DNA from: Paenibacillus tianjinensis
Lineage (GTDB): Bacteria; Bacillota; Bacilli; Paenibacillales; Paenibacillaceae
Assembly (NCBI RefSeq): GCF_017086365.1
Contig: NZ_CP070969.1
Coordinates: 1,736,001-1,800,000 of the forward strand
Direction: 5' to 3'
DNA: 64,000 bases
How positions within the stretch are numbered: position 1 is the stretch's first letter; every line of letters begins with the position of its first letter. Of this stretch, positions 17,783 to 25,774 are shown one piece after another. The notes beneath the pieces are model-generated. The model ran no database searches. It saw nothing but the letters and a program-made list of their open reading frames with translations, and was not told where the DNA came from. The position numbers and the translations under genes are program-made.

Positions 17783-19320
17783 TGTACGATATTATTCCTG
17801 ATTATTTGTTAATTCCTGCAGTAGTTGTTGCTGTACTGTTTGTACTGGGGATCGCTTTCTGGGCCCGTTATAAGACAGTAGGCCCTGATGAAGGGATGAT
17901 TGTCACCGGTTCGTTTCTTGGCAGGAATCATATCTCCGATGATGGCTCCGGCCGCAAAATCAAAATTGTCCGCGGGGGAGGCGCCTTTATCCTCCCGGTG
18001 TTCCAGAAGGCCGAATTTATGTCGCTGCTCTCCCATAAGCTTGATGTGACAACCCCGGAAGTATACACCGAGCAAGGAGTTCCCGTTATTGCCGACGGCG
18101 TGGCGATCATTAAGGTGGGCAGCTCCACTGAGGATGTGGCAACAGCTGCTGAGCAGTTCATGGGGAAACCGATCGATGCGCTGAAAAGTGAAGCCCAGGA
18201 GGTGCTTGAGGGTCATCTGCGGGCTATTCTCGGTTCAATGACCGTAGAAGAGGTGTACCGGAACCGGGACCGATTTGCCCAGGAGGTGCAGGGCGTGGCT
18301 GCGCGTGATCTGAAGAAAATGGGGCTGCAGATCGTCTCGTTCACAATTAAGGATGTGCGCGACAAGCACGGTTACCTTGAAGCACTCGGGAAGCCGCGGA
18401 TTGCCGCTGTGAAGCGGGATGCGGAAATCGCTGAAGCGGAAGCACTGCGGGATGCGCGGATCCAGAAGGCGAATGCGGAGGAGCAGGGGCAAAAAGCTGA
18501 GCTGCTGCGTGATACGAACATCGCCGAAGCGTCGAAGGACAATCAGCTAAAGGTCGCTGCGTTTAAGCGTGATCAGGATACGGCCAAGGCGGAGGCCGAC
18601 CAGGCCTACCATATCCAGGAGGCGCGTGCTAAGCAGACAGTGGTAGAGGAGCAGATGAAAGTTGAGCTGGTCCGCAAGGAGCGCGAAATCGATCTGCAGG
18701 CTAAGGAAATCCAGGTCCGCGAGAAGCAGTATGATGCGGAAGTGAAAAAAAAGGCGGAAGCCGACCGCTATGCGGTAGAGCAGGCGGCGGAAGCCGACAA
18801 GGCCAAACGGATGCGCGAGGCGGATGCCCTGCAGTACAGTATCGAGAAGCAGGCACAGGCGACTTCCGAGCAGAAGCGGCTTGAGGGTCAGGCGGTGGCC
18901 GATGCAGAGCTGGCCAAAGGTAAAGCGGAAGCCGAGGTTATCCGGCTGCGCGGTCTTGCCGAAGCAGAGGCTAAGGAAAAGCTGGCTGAAGCCTTCCAGA
19001 AGTTTGGCGAAGCTGCTGTCCTCGACATCATCGTCAAGATGCTGCCTGACTTGGCCGGTCGGATTGCCGAGCCGCTGGCTTCCATCGACAAGCTTACAGT
19101 AGTGGATACCGGCAACGGTGAAGGTGCAGCCCGGGTCAGCAATTATGTGACCCAGCTGATGTCCACCGCCCCGGAAATGCTGAAGAGCGTCTCCGGCATT
19201 GATGTAGAGGCACTGATCAAAGGACTCACCAAGAAATCCGTGCCGGCGCCTGCAGGCAGCATCATCCATGCTGTGCCGCAGCCGCAAAGTCCGGCTGAGA
19301 GCAAGGAGTTAAACGAATAG
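17782..19320 (+). CDS. floT: Flotillin (SPFH-domain membrane scaffold)
   Basis: This 512-residue protein has an N-terminal hydrophobic helix (about 9-27) and an SPFH/band-7 domain (about 35-210). A long Ala/Glu/Lys-rich coiled coil with repeated EAEA-type heptads (about 215-410) and a hydrophobic oligomerisation tail follow. Flotillins scaffold membrane microdomains and affect membrane fluidity, signalling and protease function. The start overlaps the NfeD stop (TAATG), so translation is coupled. A long hairpin after the gene ends the operon. Confidence 0.95.
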   Translation: MYDIIPDYLLIPAVVVAVLFVLGIAFWARYKTVGPDEGMIVTGSFLGRNHISDDGSGRKIKIVRGGGAFILPVFQKAEFMSLLSHKLDVTTPEVYTEQGVPVIADGVAIIKVGSSTEDVATAAEQFMGKPIDALKSEAQEVLEGHLRAILGSMTVEEVYRNRDRFAQEVQGVAARDLKKMGLQIVSFTIKDVRDKHGYLEALGKPRIAAVKRDAEIAEAEALRDARIQKANAEEQGQKAELLRDTNIAEASKDNQLKVAAFKRDQDTAKAEADQAYHIQEARAKQTVVEEQMKVELVRKEREIDLQAKEIQVREKQYDAEVKKKAEADRYAVEQAAEADKAKRMREADALQYSIEKQAQATSEQKRLEGQAVADAELAKGKAEAEVIRLRGLAEAEAKEKLAEAFQKFGEAAVLDIIVKMLPDLAGRIAEPLASIDKLTVVDTGNGEGAARVSNYVTQLMSTAPEMLKSVSGIDVEALIKGLTKKSVPAPAGSIIHAVPQPQSPAESKELNE

Positions 19321-19379
19321 CTGAACCCATGAATTTCTGCTAAAGGCGGAGCCAGACTTCTCCAGCTGAGGCTCCTTAT

Positions 19380-19426
19380 GAATCAGCACGTCTCCTGCAA
19401 TAGCAGACGTGCTGATTCTTCTGTAT
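19380..19426 (+). terminator. Terminator of the NfeD-floT operon
   Basis: A perfect 14-bp stem (19380-19393 with 19405-19418), an 11-nt loop and a T-rich tail. It occupies what would be the 5' end of the next open frame, showing that the following gene starts further downstream. Confidence 0.85.
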
Positions 19427-19446
19427 TTAGGCACTGGCTGCTAATT

Positions 19447-19884
19447 TTGAGAGTAGTATCAGATCGATCGGCTATTCTCCGTAATTTCCGCATTCGTCTG
19501 CTTCGCATCAGCGGGCTTAATCTGATTCCGGCTGCGGCCATCAGTCTGGCGTTGAACCTGCTGATTCTATTGTCCGGAGAGACCTGGGGTGCGGCGGAAG
19601 CCTTTGCTTTCTGCGGAACGATTCTCGGGTTGTCACTGTTCTTCTCTGTGCATCATTTGTTTATGTACTATATCTTCCAGCCCTACAGTACAGAACTGAA
19701 CGTGAAGAATCCGTTTTTCAGCATCATCAACAGCATCATCATGGCGGTAGGGATCATTTGTATGCAGTTCCAGAGTACACCAGCGTATTTCGCCGTGACT
19801 GTACTCCTGACAGCAGCAGCCTATATGGTGATTGCCCTTTTCCTGGTCTACAAATATTCAGGAAGAACCTTCCGTGTAAAATGA
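19447..19884 (+). CDS. Small four-helix membrane protein of unknown function
   Basis: I do not recognise this family. The upstream ATG at 19378 lies on the floT terminator and is unlikely to be used. The first plausible in-frame start is TTG 19447, giving about 145 residues, but no good ribosome site supports it. Four hydrophobic segments are clear (starting near LNLIPAAAISLALNLL, then FCGTILGLSLFFSVHHL, IINSIIMAVGIICM and VTVLLTAAAYMVIALFLV), with a basic N-terminus. It could be a YuaI-position neighbour of flotillin, but it is not an acetyltransferase as in B. subtilis. Confidence 0.5.
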   Translation: MRVVSDRSAILRNFRIRLLRISGLNLIPAAAISLALNLLILLSGETWGAAEAFAFCGTILGLSLFFSVHHLFMYYIFQPYSTELNVKNPFFSIINSIIMAVGIICMQFQSTPAYFAVTVLLTAAAYMVIALFLVYKYSGRTFRVK

Positions 19885-19917
19885 CTGCTACCCCGGTACT
19901 CTTCTAATAACCGATTC

Positions 19918-19947
19918 TTGATGTTATGATGGTAGCTCAAGTATAAT
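19918..19947 (+). promoter_or_regulatory. Candidate promoter of glcT
   Basis: TTGATG, an 18-base spacer and a perfect TATAAT, 70 bases before the glcT start. Confidence 0.55.
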
Positions 19948-20017
19948 CTACACATGCTGCTATGATAGACAGGCTGCTCGAAGAAACAGGTATTCAGAAG
20001 TAAAAGAGGTGTCAGAA

Positions 20018-20887
20018 GTGGGCAGCATAACAGTGGCCAAGGTACTCAATAACAATGTAATTATTGCCCAGCACCCCCAATATGCCGAGGTTGTCGTGAT
20101 TGGCAAGGGAATCGGGTTTAACCGTAAAAGCCGTGACAAAATCAATCTGTCCTCCGTGGAAAAGATGTTTATTCTACGCAACCAGCAGGAGCAGGAACAG
20201 TATAAGCAGCTGGTCCCCCAGGTAGACGAGAAGCTCATTGAGGTTGTGCAGGAAATCGTACTGCATATTATTCAGAGCAGCAGTCAGCCGCTCAATGAAC
20301 ACATCCATATTGCACTTACAGATCATATTTCATTTGCCATTCGCCGTAATGAGCAGAATATCGCAATTCACAATCCTTTTCTGTATGAGACCAAAGAAAT
20401 TTATCCGGAAGAATACAGACTGGCAGAGTATGCGATAGGAAGGATTAACGAGATCATGGCGGTAACTTTGCCGGTCGATGAGATTGGTTTCGTTGCCCTG
20501 CATATTGTCAGTGCGCTCAGCAACCGGGATATCTCGGAGGTGAAGCAGCATTCGCTGCTGATCGGAGATTTAGTGAACCTGGTGGAAGATAATTTGAATT
20601 ACCGTGTTCCGCGTGATTCGCTGGATTATTCTAGGCTGGTCACCCATCTGCGTTTCGTGCTGGAAAGGCTGCGCCGCGGTGAAACGGTGCGGGAAACCTC
20701 CTCCCTGGACGGACTGATGAAGCGTGAGTATCCGGAAATGTACATGCTGGCCTGGAAGCTGACCAAAGTCATTGAACAACGGGTCCGTATTCCCGTATAT
20801 CCGGCAGAAGTAAGCTATCTGACGATTCATTTGCAGCGCCTGGCTCAGAAGAAAGAGGATGAGGCGGATATGGAGCAAGAGCGGTAA
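20018..20887 (+). CDS. glcT: Transcription antiterminator GlcT
   Basis: This BglG-family RNA-binding antiterminator has about 289 residues. GTG 20018 is preferred to GTG 20009 because AAAAGAGGTG lies at the right distance and the product then begins like known family members. The RNA-binding domain covers residues 1-55 (KVLNNNV, GKGIGF). Two PTS regulation domains follow (about 65-170 and 175-280), with conserved histidines such as those in LHIVSAL and LTIHLQRL. When glucose is available, unphosphorylated GlcT should bind the RAT upstream of ptsG and prevent termination. Confidence 0.95.
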   Translation: MGSITVAKVLNNNVIIAQHPQYAEVVVIGKGIGFNRKSRDKINLSSVEKMFILRNQQEQEQYKQLVPQVDEKLIEVVQEIVLHIIQSSSQPLNEHIHIALTDHISFAIRRNEQNIAIHNPFLYETKEIYPEEYRLAEYAIGRINEIMAVTLPVDEIGFVALHIVSALSNRDISEVKQHSLLIGDLVNLVEDNLNYRVPRDSLDYSRLVTHLRFVLERLRRGETVRETSSLDGLMKREYPEMYMLAWKLTKVIEQRVRIPVYPAEVSYLTIHLQRLAQKKEDEADMEQER

Positions 20888-20952
20888 ACACTGAGGCCAC
20901 AAAAGCTTTTTTTGGGGTTAATGTATAAAAATGATTTTATTCAAAATCATGC

Positions 20953-20981
20953 TTGCAACTTTGAATTATCGATGCTACAAT
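20953..20981 (+). promoter_or_regulatory. Promoter of ptsG
   Basis: TTGCAA, a 17-base spacer and TACAAT. The expected transcription start near 20988 lies just upstream of the RAT. Confidence 0.8.
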
Positions 20982-21013
20982 GATCCCTGTTATCCATGAA
21001 CAGAATACCAACG

Positions 21014-21135
21014 TGTAACTGATACGATCAGGCATGAGTGATTTACAGTATTTATGGTTGTAATCCCCTAAGTCGGGGTAATCTAACTTTAGTGTTAGAA
21101 GGCAACCTGTATGCTGTATTGCTCATGCCTTTTTT
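21014..21135 (+). promoter_or_regulatory. RAT antiterminator and overlapping terminator of ptsG
   Basis: The RAT folds from TGTAA/TTACA (21014-21018 with 21043-21047) and CTGAT/ATCAG (21019-21023 with 21027-21031), and contains GGCATGAGTGA as in Bacillus GlcT targets. The terminator pairs AGGCATGAG (21030-21038), which is part of the RAT, with CTCATGCCT (21122-21130), followed by six T. The two structures are mutually exclusive. About 80 bases between the terminator arms can form two small hairpins (21065-21078 and 21083-21098). Confidence 0.85.
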
Positions 21136-21179
21136 GGCGTTTTGTTTGGGAAGAAACTTTGATTAAGGAAGTGACCTCA

Positions 21180-23237
21180 ATGTTCAAAAAGTTGTTTGGC
21201 GTTTTGCAGAGAGTCGGTAAGGCTCTGATGCTTCCTGTAGCAATTCTGCCTGCGGCAGGTCTGCTGCTCGGAATCGGCAACATGCTGGTTAACCCTGACT
21301 TCCTTCAATATGTTCCGGCATTGGAAAACGATGTGGTTCAAGCCATTGCCAATGTGTTGATGAACTCAGGACAAATTGTCTTTAGTAACCTGTCACTCCT
21401 GTTTGCAGTCGGGGTAGCCATCGGGCTTGCCGGCGGTGAAGGGGTAGCCGGACTTGCAGCGATTATTGGTTTCCTGGTTATGAACGTGACCATGGGTACC
21501 GTGCTTGGAATCAATGAATGGGTGCTGAGCAAGCAGGACTTTGCTTATGCCAGCGTCTTGGGGATTCCAACCCTGCAGACCGGTGTGTTCGGCGGTATCC
21601 TCGTCGGGATACTCGCAGCGTCTATGTACAAACGGTTCTTCCGTATTGAGCTGCCGTCGTACTTAGGCTTCTTTGCAGGAAAACGTTTTGTGCCGATTAT
21701 GACGGCTGTAACCTCATTGATCCTCGGTCTTGCACTGACGATCATCTGGCCGCCAATCCAGCATGGCCTGAACTATGTGTCGCAGAGTATGATCAACACG
21801 AATCTGACGCTTTCGGCCTTCATTTTCGGGGTCATTGAGCGTTCATTGATTCCTTTCGGTCTGCATCACATTTTCTACTCGCCATTCTGGTATGAATTTG
21901 GAAGCTACATCGATAAAGCCGGCAACCTGGTCCGCGGGGACCAGCGGATCTTCATGCAGCAGCTGCGCGACGGTGTAGAATTCACAGCGGGTACCTTCAC
22001 TACCGGTAAATATCCGTTCATGATGTTCGGTCTGCCGGCAGCAGCACTGGCGATTTACCATGAAGCCAGACCCGAGCACAAAAAGGTTGTCGGAAGCTTG
22101 ATGGTATCTGCAGCGCTCACTTCCTTCCTGACAGGGATTACTGAGCCGCTGGAATTCTCATTCCTGTTTGTTGCACCGCTGTTGTTTGCAGTACATGCGA
22201 TTTTTGCCGGATTGTCCTTTATGACCATGCACATTCTGAATGTGAAGATCGGGATGACCTTCTCCGGCGGTTTCATCGACTATGTATTGTTCGGTATTAT
22301 TCCGAACCGTACAGCTTGGTGGCTGGTTATTCCGGTAGGTCTGGTGATTGCTGTAATTTACTACTTCGGATTCCGCTTCGTTATCCGCAAGTTCAATCTC
22401 AAAACTCCGGGCCGTGAAGATCCGACTGATGATACAGAAGAAACGGATGGCGCAGCCGTCTCCACAACCGGTGACGATCTGCCGCGCAACATTCTTGCTG
22501 CGCTAGGCGGCAAAGAGAACATCACGCATCTGGATGCCTGCATCACCCGTCTCCGGGTTGAGGTTAAGGATAAAGCGGGTGTCGATAAGAACCGTCTGAA
22601 GAAACTTGGCGCTTCCGGGGTGCTTGAAGTCGGAAACAACGTTCAGGCGATTTTCGGAACTCGTTCCGATACCATTAAATCGCAGATTCAGGATGTTATG
22701 AACGGCAGAACACCTGCGCCTGCCCCTGCTGCTCCGCAGCCTGAGCTTGAAAAAGCAGCAGGTGAACAAGGAACAGCGATCATTCCAGAGGACATTGTAT
22801 CTCCGGTTAACGGCGAGCTGCTTGATATTACGCAGGTTCCTGACGCTGTCTTCTCGCAAAAAATGACAGGTGACGGCTTTGCCTTCCTGTCCAATGACGG
22901 CAAAATTGCTTCGCCGGTATACGGTAAAGTATTCAATGTATTCCCAAGTAAGCATGCAATCGGCATTATGTCCGACGGCGGCAAGGAAGTACTTGTACAC
23001 ATTGGCGTAAATACAGTGAAGCTGAAGGGTCAAGGATTTACGGTTCTTGTCGAAGAAGGCGATCTGGTAGCAGCCGGACAGCCGATTATGGAAGTGGATC
23101 TGGAGTATGTGAAAGCCAATGCGCCTTCCGTTATTTCACCGGTCATCTTCTCCAATCTGCCGGAAGGTTCTACAGTTACCCTGAAAAAGCCGGGCAAGGT
23201 TGTTATCGGCGACAAGGATATCATCACGATTCAGTAA
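21180..23237 (+). CDS. ptsG: PTS glucose transporter, EIICBA
   Basis: This 685-residue transporter takes up and phosphorylates glucose. ATG 21180 after AAGGAAGTG is the start; the longer open frame would overlap the leader terminator. EIIC occupies about 1-400 (membrane, with [12 protein letters not shown]). EIIB lies at about 435-510, with phosphorylated Cys454 in [12 protein letters not shown] lies at about 545-685, with active His607 in VHIGVNTV. The order and residue numbers match B. subtilis PtsG. Expression is controlled by GlcT through the RAT. ptsH and ptsI follow. Confidence 0.97.
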   Translation: MFKKLFGVLQRVGKALMLPVAILPAAGLLLGIGNMLVNPDFLQYVPALENDVVQAIANVLMNSGQIVFSNLSLLFAVGVAIGLAGGEGVAGLAAIIGFLVMNVTMGTVLGINEWVLSKQDFAYASVLGIPTLQTGVFGGILVGILAASMYKRFFRIELPSYLGFFAGKRFVPIMTAVTSLILGLALTIIWPPIQHGLNYVSQSMINTNLTLSAFIFGVIERSLIPFGLHHIFYSPFWYEFGSYIDKAGNLVRGDQRIFMQQLRDGVEFTAGTFTTGKYPFMMFGLPAAALAIYHEARPEHKKVVGSLMVSAALTSFLTGITEPLEFSFLFVAPLLFAVHAIFAGLSFMTMHILNVKIGMTFSGGFIDYVLFGIIPNRTAWWLVIPVGLVIAVIYYFGFRFVIRKFNLKTPGREDPTDDTEETDGAAVSTTGDDLPRNILAALGGKENITHLDACITRLRVEVKDKAGVDKNRLKKLGASGVLEVGNNVQAIFGTRSDTIKSQIQDVMNGRTPAPAPAAPQPELEKAAGEQGTAIIPEDIVSPVNGELLDITQVPDAVFSQKMTGDGFAFLSNDGKIASPVYGKVFNVFPSKHAIGIMSDGGKEVLVHIGVNTVKLKGQGFTVLVEEGDLVAAGQPIMEVDLEYVKANAPSVISPVIFSNLPEGSTVTLKKPGKVVIGDKDIITIQ

Positions 23238-23240
23238 AAT

Positions 23241-23269
23241 GTGCAATGGCGCAGCGCATCCATTATAAT
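23241..23269 (+). promoter_or_regulatory. Possible promoter of ptsHI
   Basis: GTGCAA, a 17-base spacer and a perfect TATAAT between ptsG and ptsH. The -35 is poor, so ptsHI may also be read from the ptsG promoter. Confidence 0.4.
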
Positions 23270-23352
23270 CTAGTGGAGGCGCTGCCCTCACTTATAAACA
23301 TATGCGATTAACAACAATACCAAAAAATGAACAGAAAGCGAGTTGGATTATT

Positions 23353-23628
23353 ATGCAAAAAACTTTCAAAATTGTTGACGAAGATGGAATTCATGCACGT
23401 CCAGCAACTGCCCTGGTAAATACAGCTACTAAATTTAAAGGTACAGAAGCCTTTGCAGAAGCAAAAGGTAAAAAAGTAACTCTGAAATCCATTCTCGGTG
23501 TATTGTCCCTGGGTCTTGAAGCAGGTGACACCCTCAGCCTGATCACTGAAGGCAGCGAGGAAGCCGAAGCACTTAGCGCATTGCAAGATGTGATGATCAA
23601 AGAAGGGCTGGGAGAGATTCATGAGTAA
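23353..23628 (+). CDS. ptsH: Phosphocarrier protein HPr
   Basis: This 91-residue protein relays phosphate from Enzyme I to the EIIA domains. The start is ATG 23353, which gives the canonical HPr N-terminus. The active histidine is His14 in GIHARPAT, and the regulatory serine Ser46 lies in [10 protein letters not shown], the HPr kinase target that makes HPr a CcpA corepressor. Its end overlaps the ptsI start by 8 bases, indicating translational coupling. Confidence 0.97.
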   Translation: MQKTFKIVDEDGIHARPATALVNTATKFKGTEAFAEAKGKKVTLKSILGVLSLGLEAGDTLSLITEGSEEAEALSALQDVMIKEGLGEIHE

Positions 23629-25333
23629 AATTTCAGGAATCGCGGCTTCAGCAGGTATTGCAGTAGCCCGTGCATTTATCCTGGAACATCCGGATTATAC
23701 GATTACGAAGACTGCGGTAAGCGATGTGGAAGCCGAACTGGCCAAACTGCAAGCTGCCTTGGAGAAATCGAAGGGCGAGCTGCAGGCTATCAAGGAACGT
23801 ACACTTGCTGAGCTTGGCGAGAAGAAAGCGGAGATTTTTGAATCTCACCTGCTGATTCTTGAAGACCCTGAGCTGATCAGCCCCGTAATGGATAAAATCC
23901 GTGAAGAAGCGGTTAATGCAGACTACGCTTTGAATGAAGTTGCTACGCAATTCGTAGAAATGTTTGAGAATATGAAAAGCGCGTACCTGCAGGAGCGCGC
24001 CGCCGACATGCGCGATGTAACCAAGCGCGTACTGAACCATCTGCTCGGTATTCATTACGTGAGTCCTGCAGAGATCAATGAAGAAGTTATCGTTATTGCG
24101 CTGGATCTGACTCCATCTGATACAGCACAGCTGAACCGCAAATTCGTTAAAGGTTTCACAACGAATATTGGTGGACGTACTTCCCACTCGGCGATTATGG
24201 CCCGTTCTTTGGAAATTCCGGCTGTTGTCGGCACCAAAAACGTACTGTCCCTGGTTAAAGCAGGCGATCTGGTTATTGTCGACGGTTTGAGCGGCGATGT
24301 CCTGATTAACCCTAGCGATGCTGAAGTGGCAGAGTATAAAGCGAAGCAGGAAGCCTACGATCTGCAGATTGCAGAGTGGAAGAAGCTCCGCGATGAAGCA
24401 ACCGTATCTGCTGACGGCAAGCATGTAGAGCTGGCTGCCAATATTGGTACACCTAATGATGTGACAGGTGTAATTGAGAACGGCGGCGAGGGCGTAGGCC
24501 TGTACCGTACGGAATTCCTTTACATGGGCCGCGATAAGCTGCCTTCTGAAGAAGTTCAATACAACGCTTACCGTACTGTACTCGAGAACATGAATGGCAA
24601 ACCGGTTGTTGTGCGCACACTGGATATCGGCGGCGACAAGGAGCTGCCTTATCTGGAGCTTCCGAAGGAAATGAACCCGTTCCTCGGCTTCCGTGCTATC
24701 CGCCTGTGTCTGGACCGTCAGGATATTTTCCGCACCCAGCTGCGCGCTTTGCTGAGAGCAAGTGCCCACGGCGATCTGCGGATCATGTTCCCGATGATTG
24801 CCACACTGGGTGAATTCCGTGCAGCCCGCGACCTCCTTCTTGAGGAAAAAGCGAAGCTGCGTGAAGAAGGCAAGGAAGTCTCCGACAATATCCAGCTGGG
24901 CATCATGGTTGAGATTCCTTCTACCGCTGTACTGGCTGACCAGTTCGCCAAGGAAGTTGATTTCTTCAGTATCGGAACAAATGACCTTATTCAATATACA
25001 ATGGCTGCCGACCGTATGAATGAACAGGTATCGTACCTGTACCAGCCATACAACCCGGCGATCCTGCGTCTGGTCAAAATCGTGATCGACGCGGCACATG
25101 CTGAAGGCAAATGGACCGGCATGTGCGGTGAAATGGCTGGTGACTCCACCGCGATTCCACTGCTGCTTGGACTGGGTCTTGATGAATTCAGCATGAGCGC
25201 TACTTCCATCCTGCCGGCACGCAGCCAGATATCCAAGCTGTCCGCTGCGGACATGAAGGAAATGGCGGCTAAGGCGCTGCAGCTCGGCACTGCCGAGGAA
25301 GTTGCTGCACTTGTGCAGAGCAGCGTACAGTAA
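23621..25333 (+). CDS. ptsI: PTS Enzyme I
   Basis: This 570-residue enzyme autophosphorylates from phosphoenolpyruvate and donates phosphate to HPr. The phosphorylated residue is His189 in [12 protein letters not shown]. The PEP-binding barrel contains [30 protein letters not shown] and the catalytic cysteine segment GMCGEMAGD. Length and motifs are complete. The gene overlaps ptsH and is followed by a strong terminator. Confidence 0.98.
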   Translation: MSKISGIAASAGIAVARAFILEHPDYTITKTAVSDVEAELAKLQAALEKSKGELQAIKERTLAELGEKKAEIFESHLLILEDPELISPVMDKIREEAVNADYALNEVATQFVEMFENMKSAYLQERAADMRDVTKRVLNHLLGIHYVSPAEINEEVIVIALDLTPSDTAQLNRKFVKGFTTNIGGRTSHSAIMARSLEIPAVVGTKNVLSLVKAGDLVIVDGLSGDVLINPSDAEVAEYKAKQEAYDLQIAEWKKLRDEATVSADGKHVELAANIGTPNDVTGVIENGGEGVGLYRTEFLYMGRDKLPSEEVQYNAYRTVLENMNGKPVVVRTLDIGGDKELPYLELPKEMNPFLGFRAIRLCLDRQDIFRTQLRALLRASAHGDLRIMFPMIATLGEFRAARDLLLEEKAKLREEGKEVSDNIQLGIMVEIPSTAVLADQFAKEVDFFSIGTNDLIQYTMAADRMNEQVSYLYQPYNPAILRLVKIVIDAAHAEGKWTGMCGEMAGDSTAIPLLLGLGLDEFSMSATSILPARSQISKLSAADMKEMAAKALQLGTAEEVAALVQSSVQ

Positions 25334-25387
25334 TTCGGTTCAAGAGCAAGATCCGTTTTGGCAAGTTCACTTTTCCAACTACTCTAT

Positions 25388-25419
25388 GCCGGTCTCCTAA
25401 CAGGAGGCTGGCTTTTTTT
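25388..25419 (+). terminator. Terminator of the pts genes
   Basis: A 10-bp stem (25388-25397 with 25403-25412), a 5-nt loop and seven T. Confidence 0.9.
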
Positions 25420-25774
25420 ATGGCATCTGAAATCAGACATACATCAATTTACAGTGGCTGTTTGAGCCATAGCGGGTTATACTTTCGTTAGAATAGCAAC
25501 TTTCCCTTTATTAGCTTAAGTGTGAACTCGTACCTGCCGATATATGAAGTGTAGGATGCAGAATAGGCTGTTGGACCCAAACCTGTGAACATAGTGTTAC
25601 ATATACTATTTTGAGCCAAGTTATTTGGTTGAATCCAGAGTAAAGAGACTCGATGCAACTCACTTGCAAAAAGGTGCAAGTATTATTTATGAATGATGTG
25701 GAAATAGTTGGAATTAAGTAAGCAGATCCGTTTTCCGGCGTTTTTCACGGTGAACAGTAGGATGGTGATAATGT
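25420..25774. other. Gene-free spacer upstream of pulA
   Basis: No gene is supportable here. A 7-bp hairpin (25662-25668 with 25675-25681, loop AAAAGG) lies about 95 bases upstream of pulA. An imperfect inverted repeat is present near 25586-25602. No convincing promoter or cre box was found. Confidence 0.4.

Noticed and set aside
23648..25099. 483-codon antisense frame inside ptsI
   Set aside because: It is a mirror of the strongly conserved ptsI codons; no ribosome site, and low-quality protein composition.
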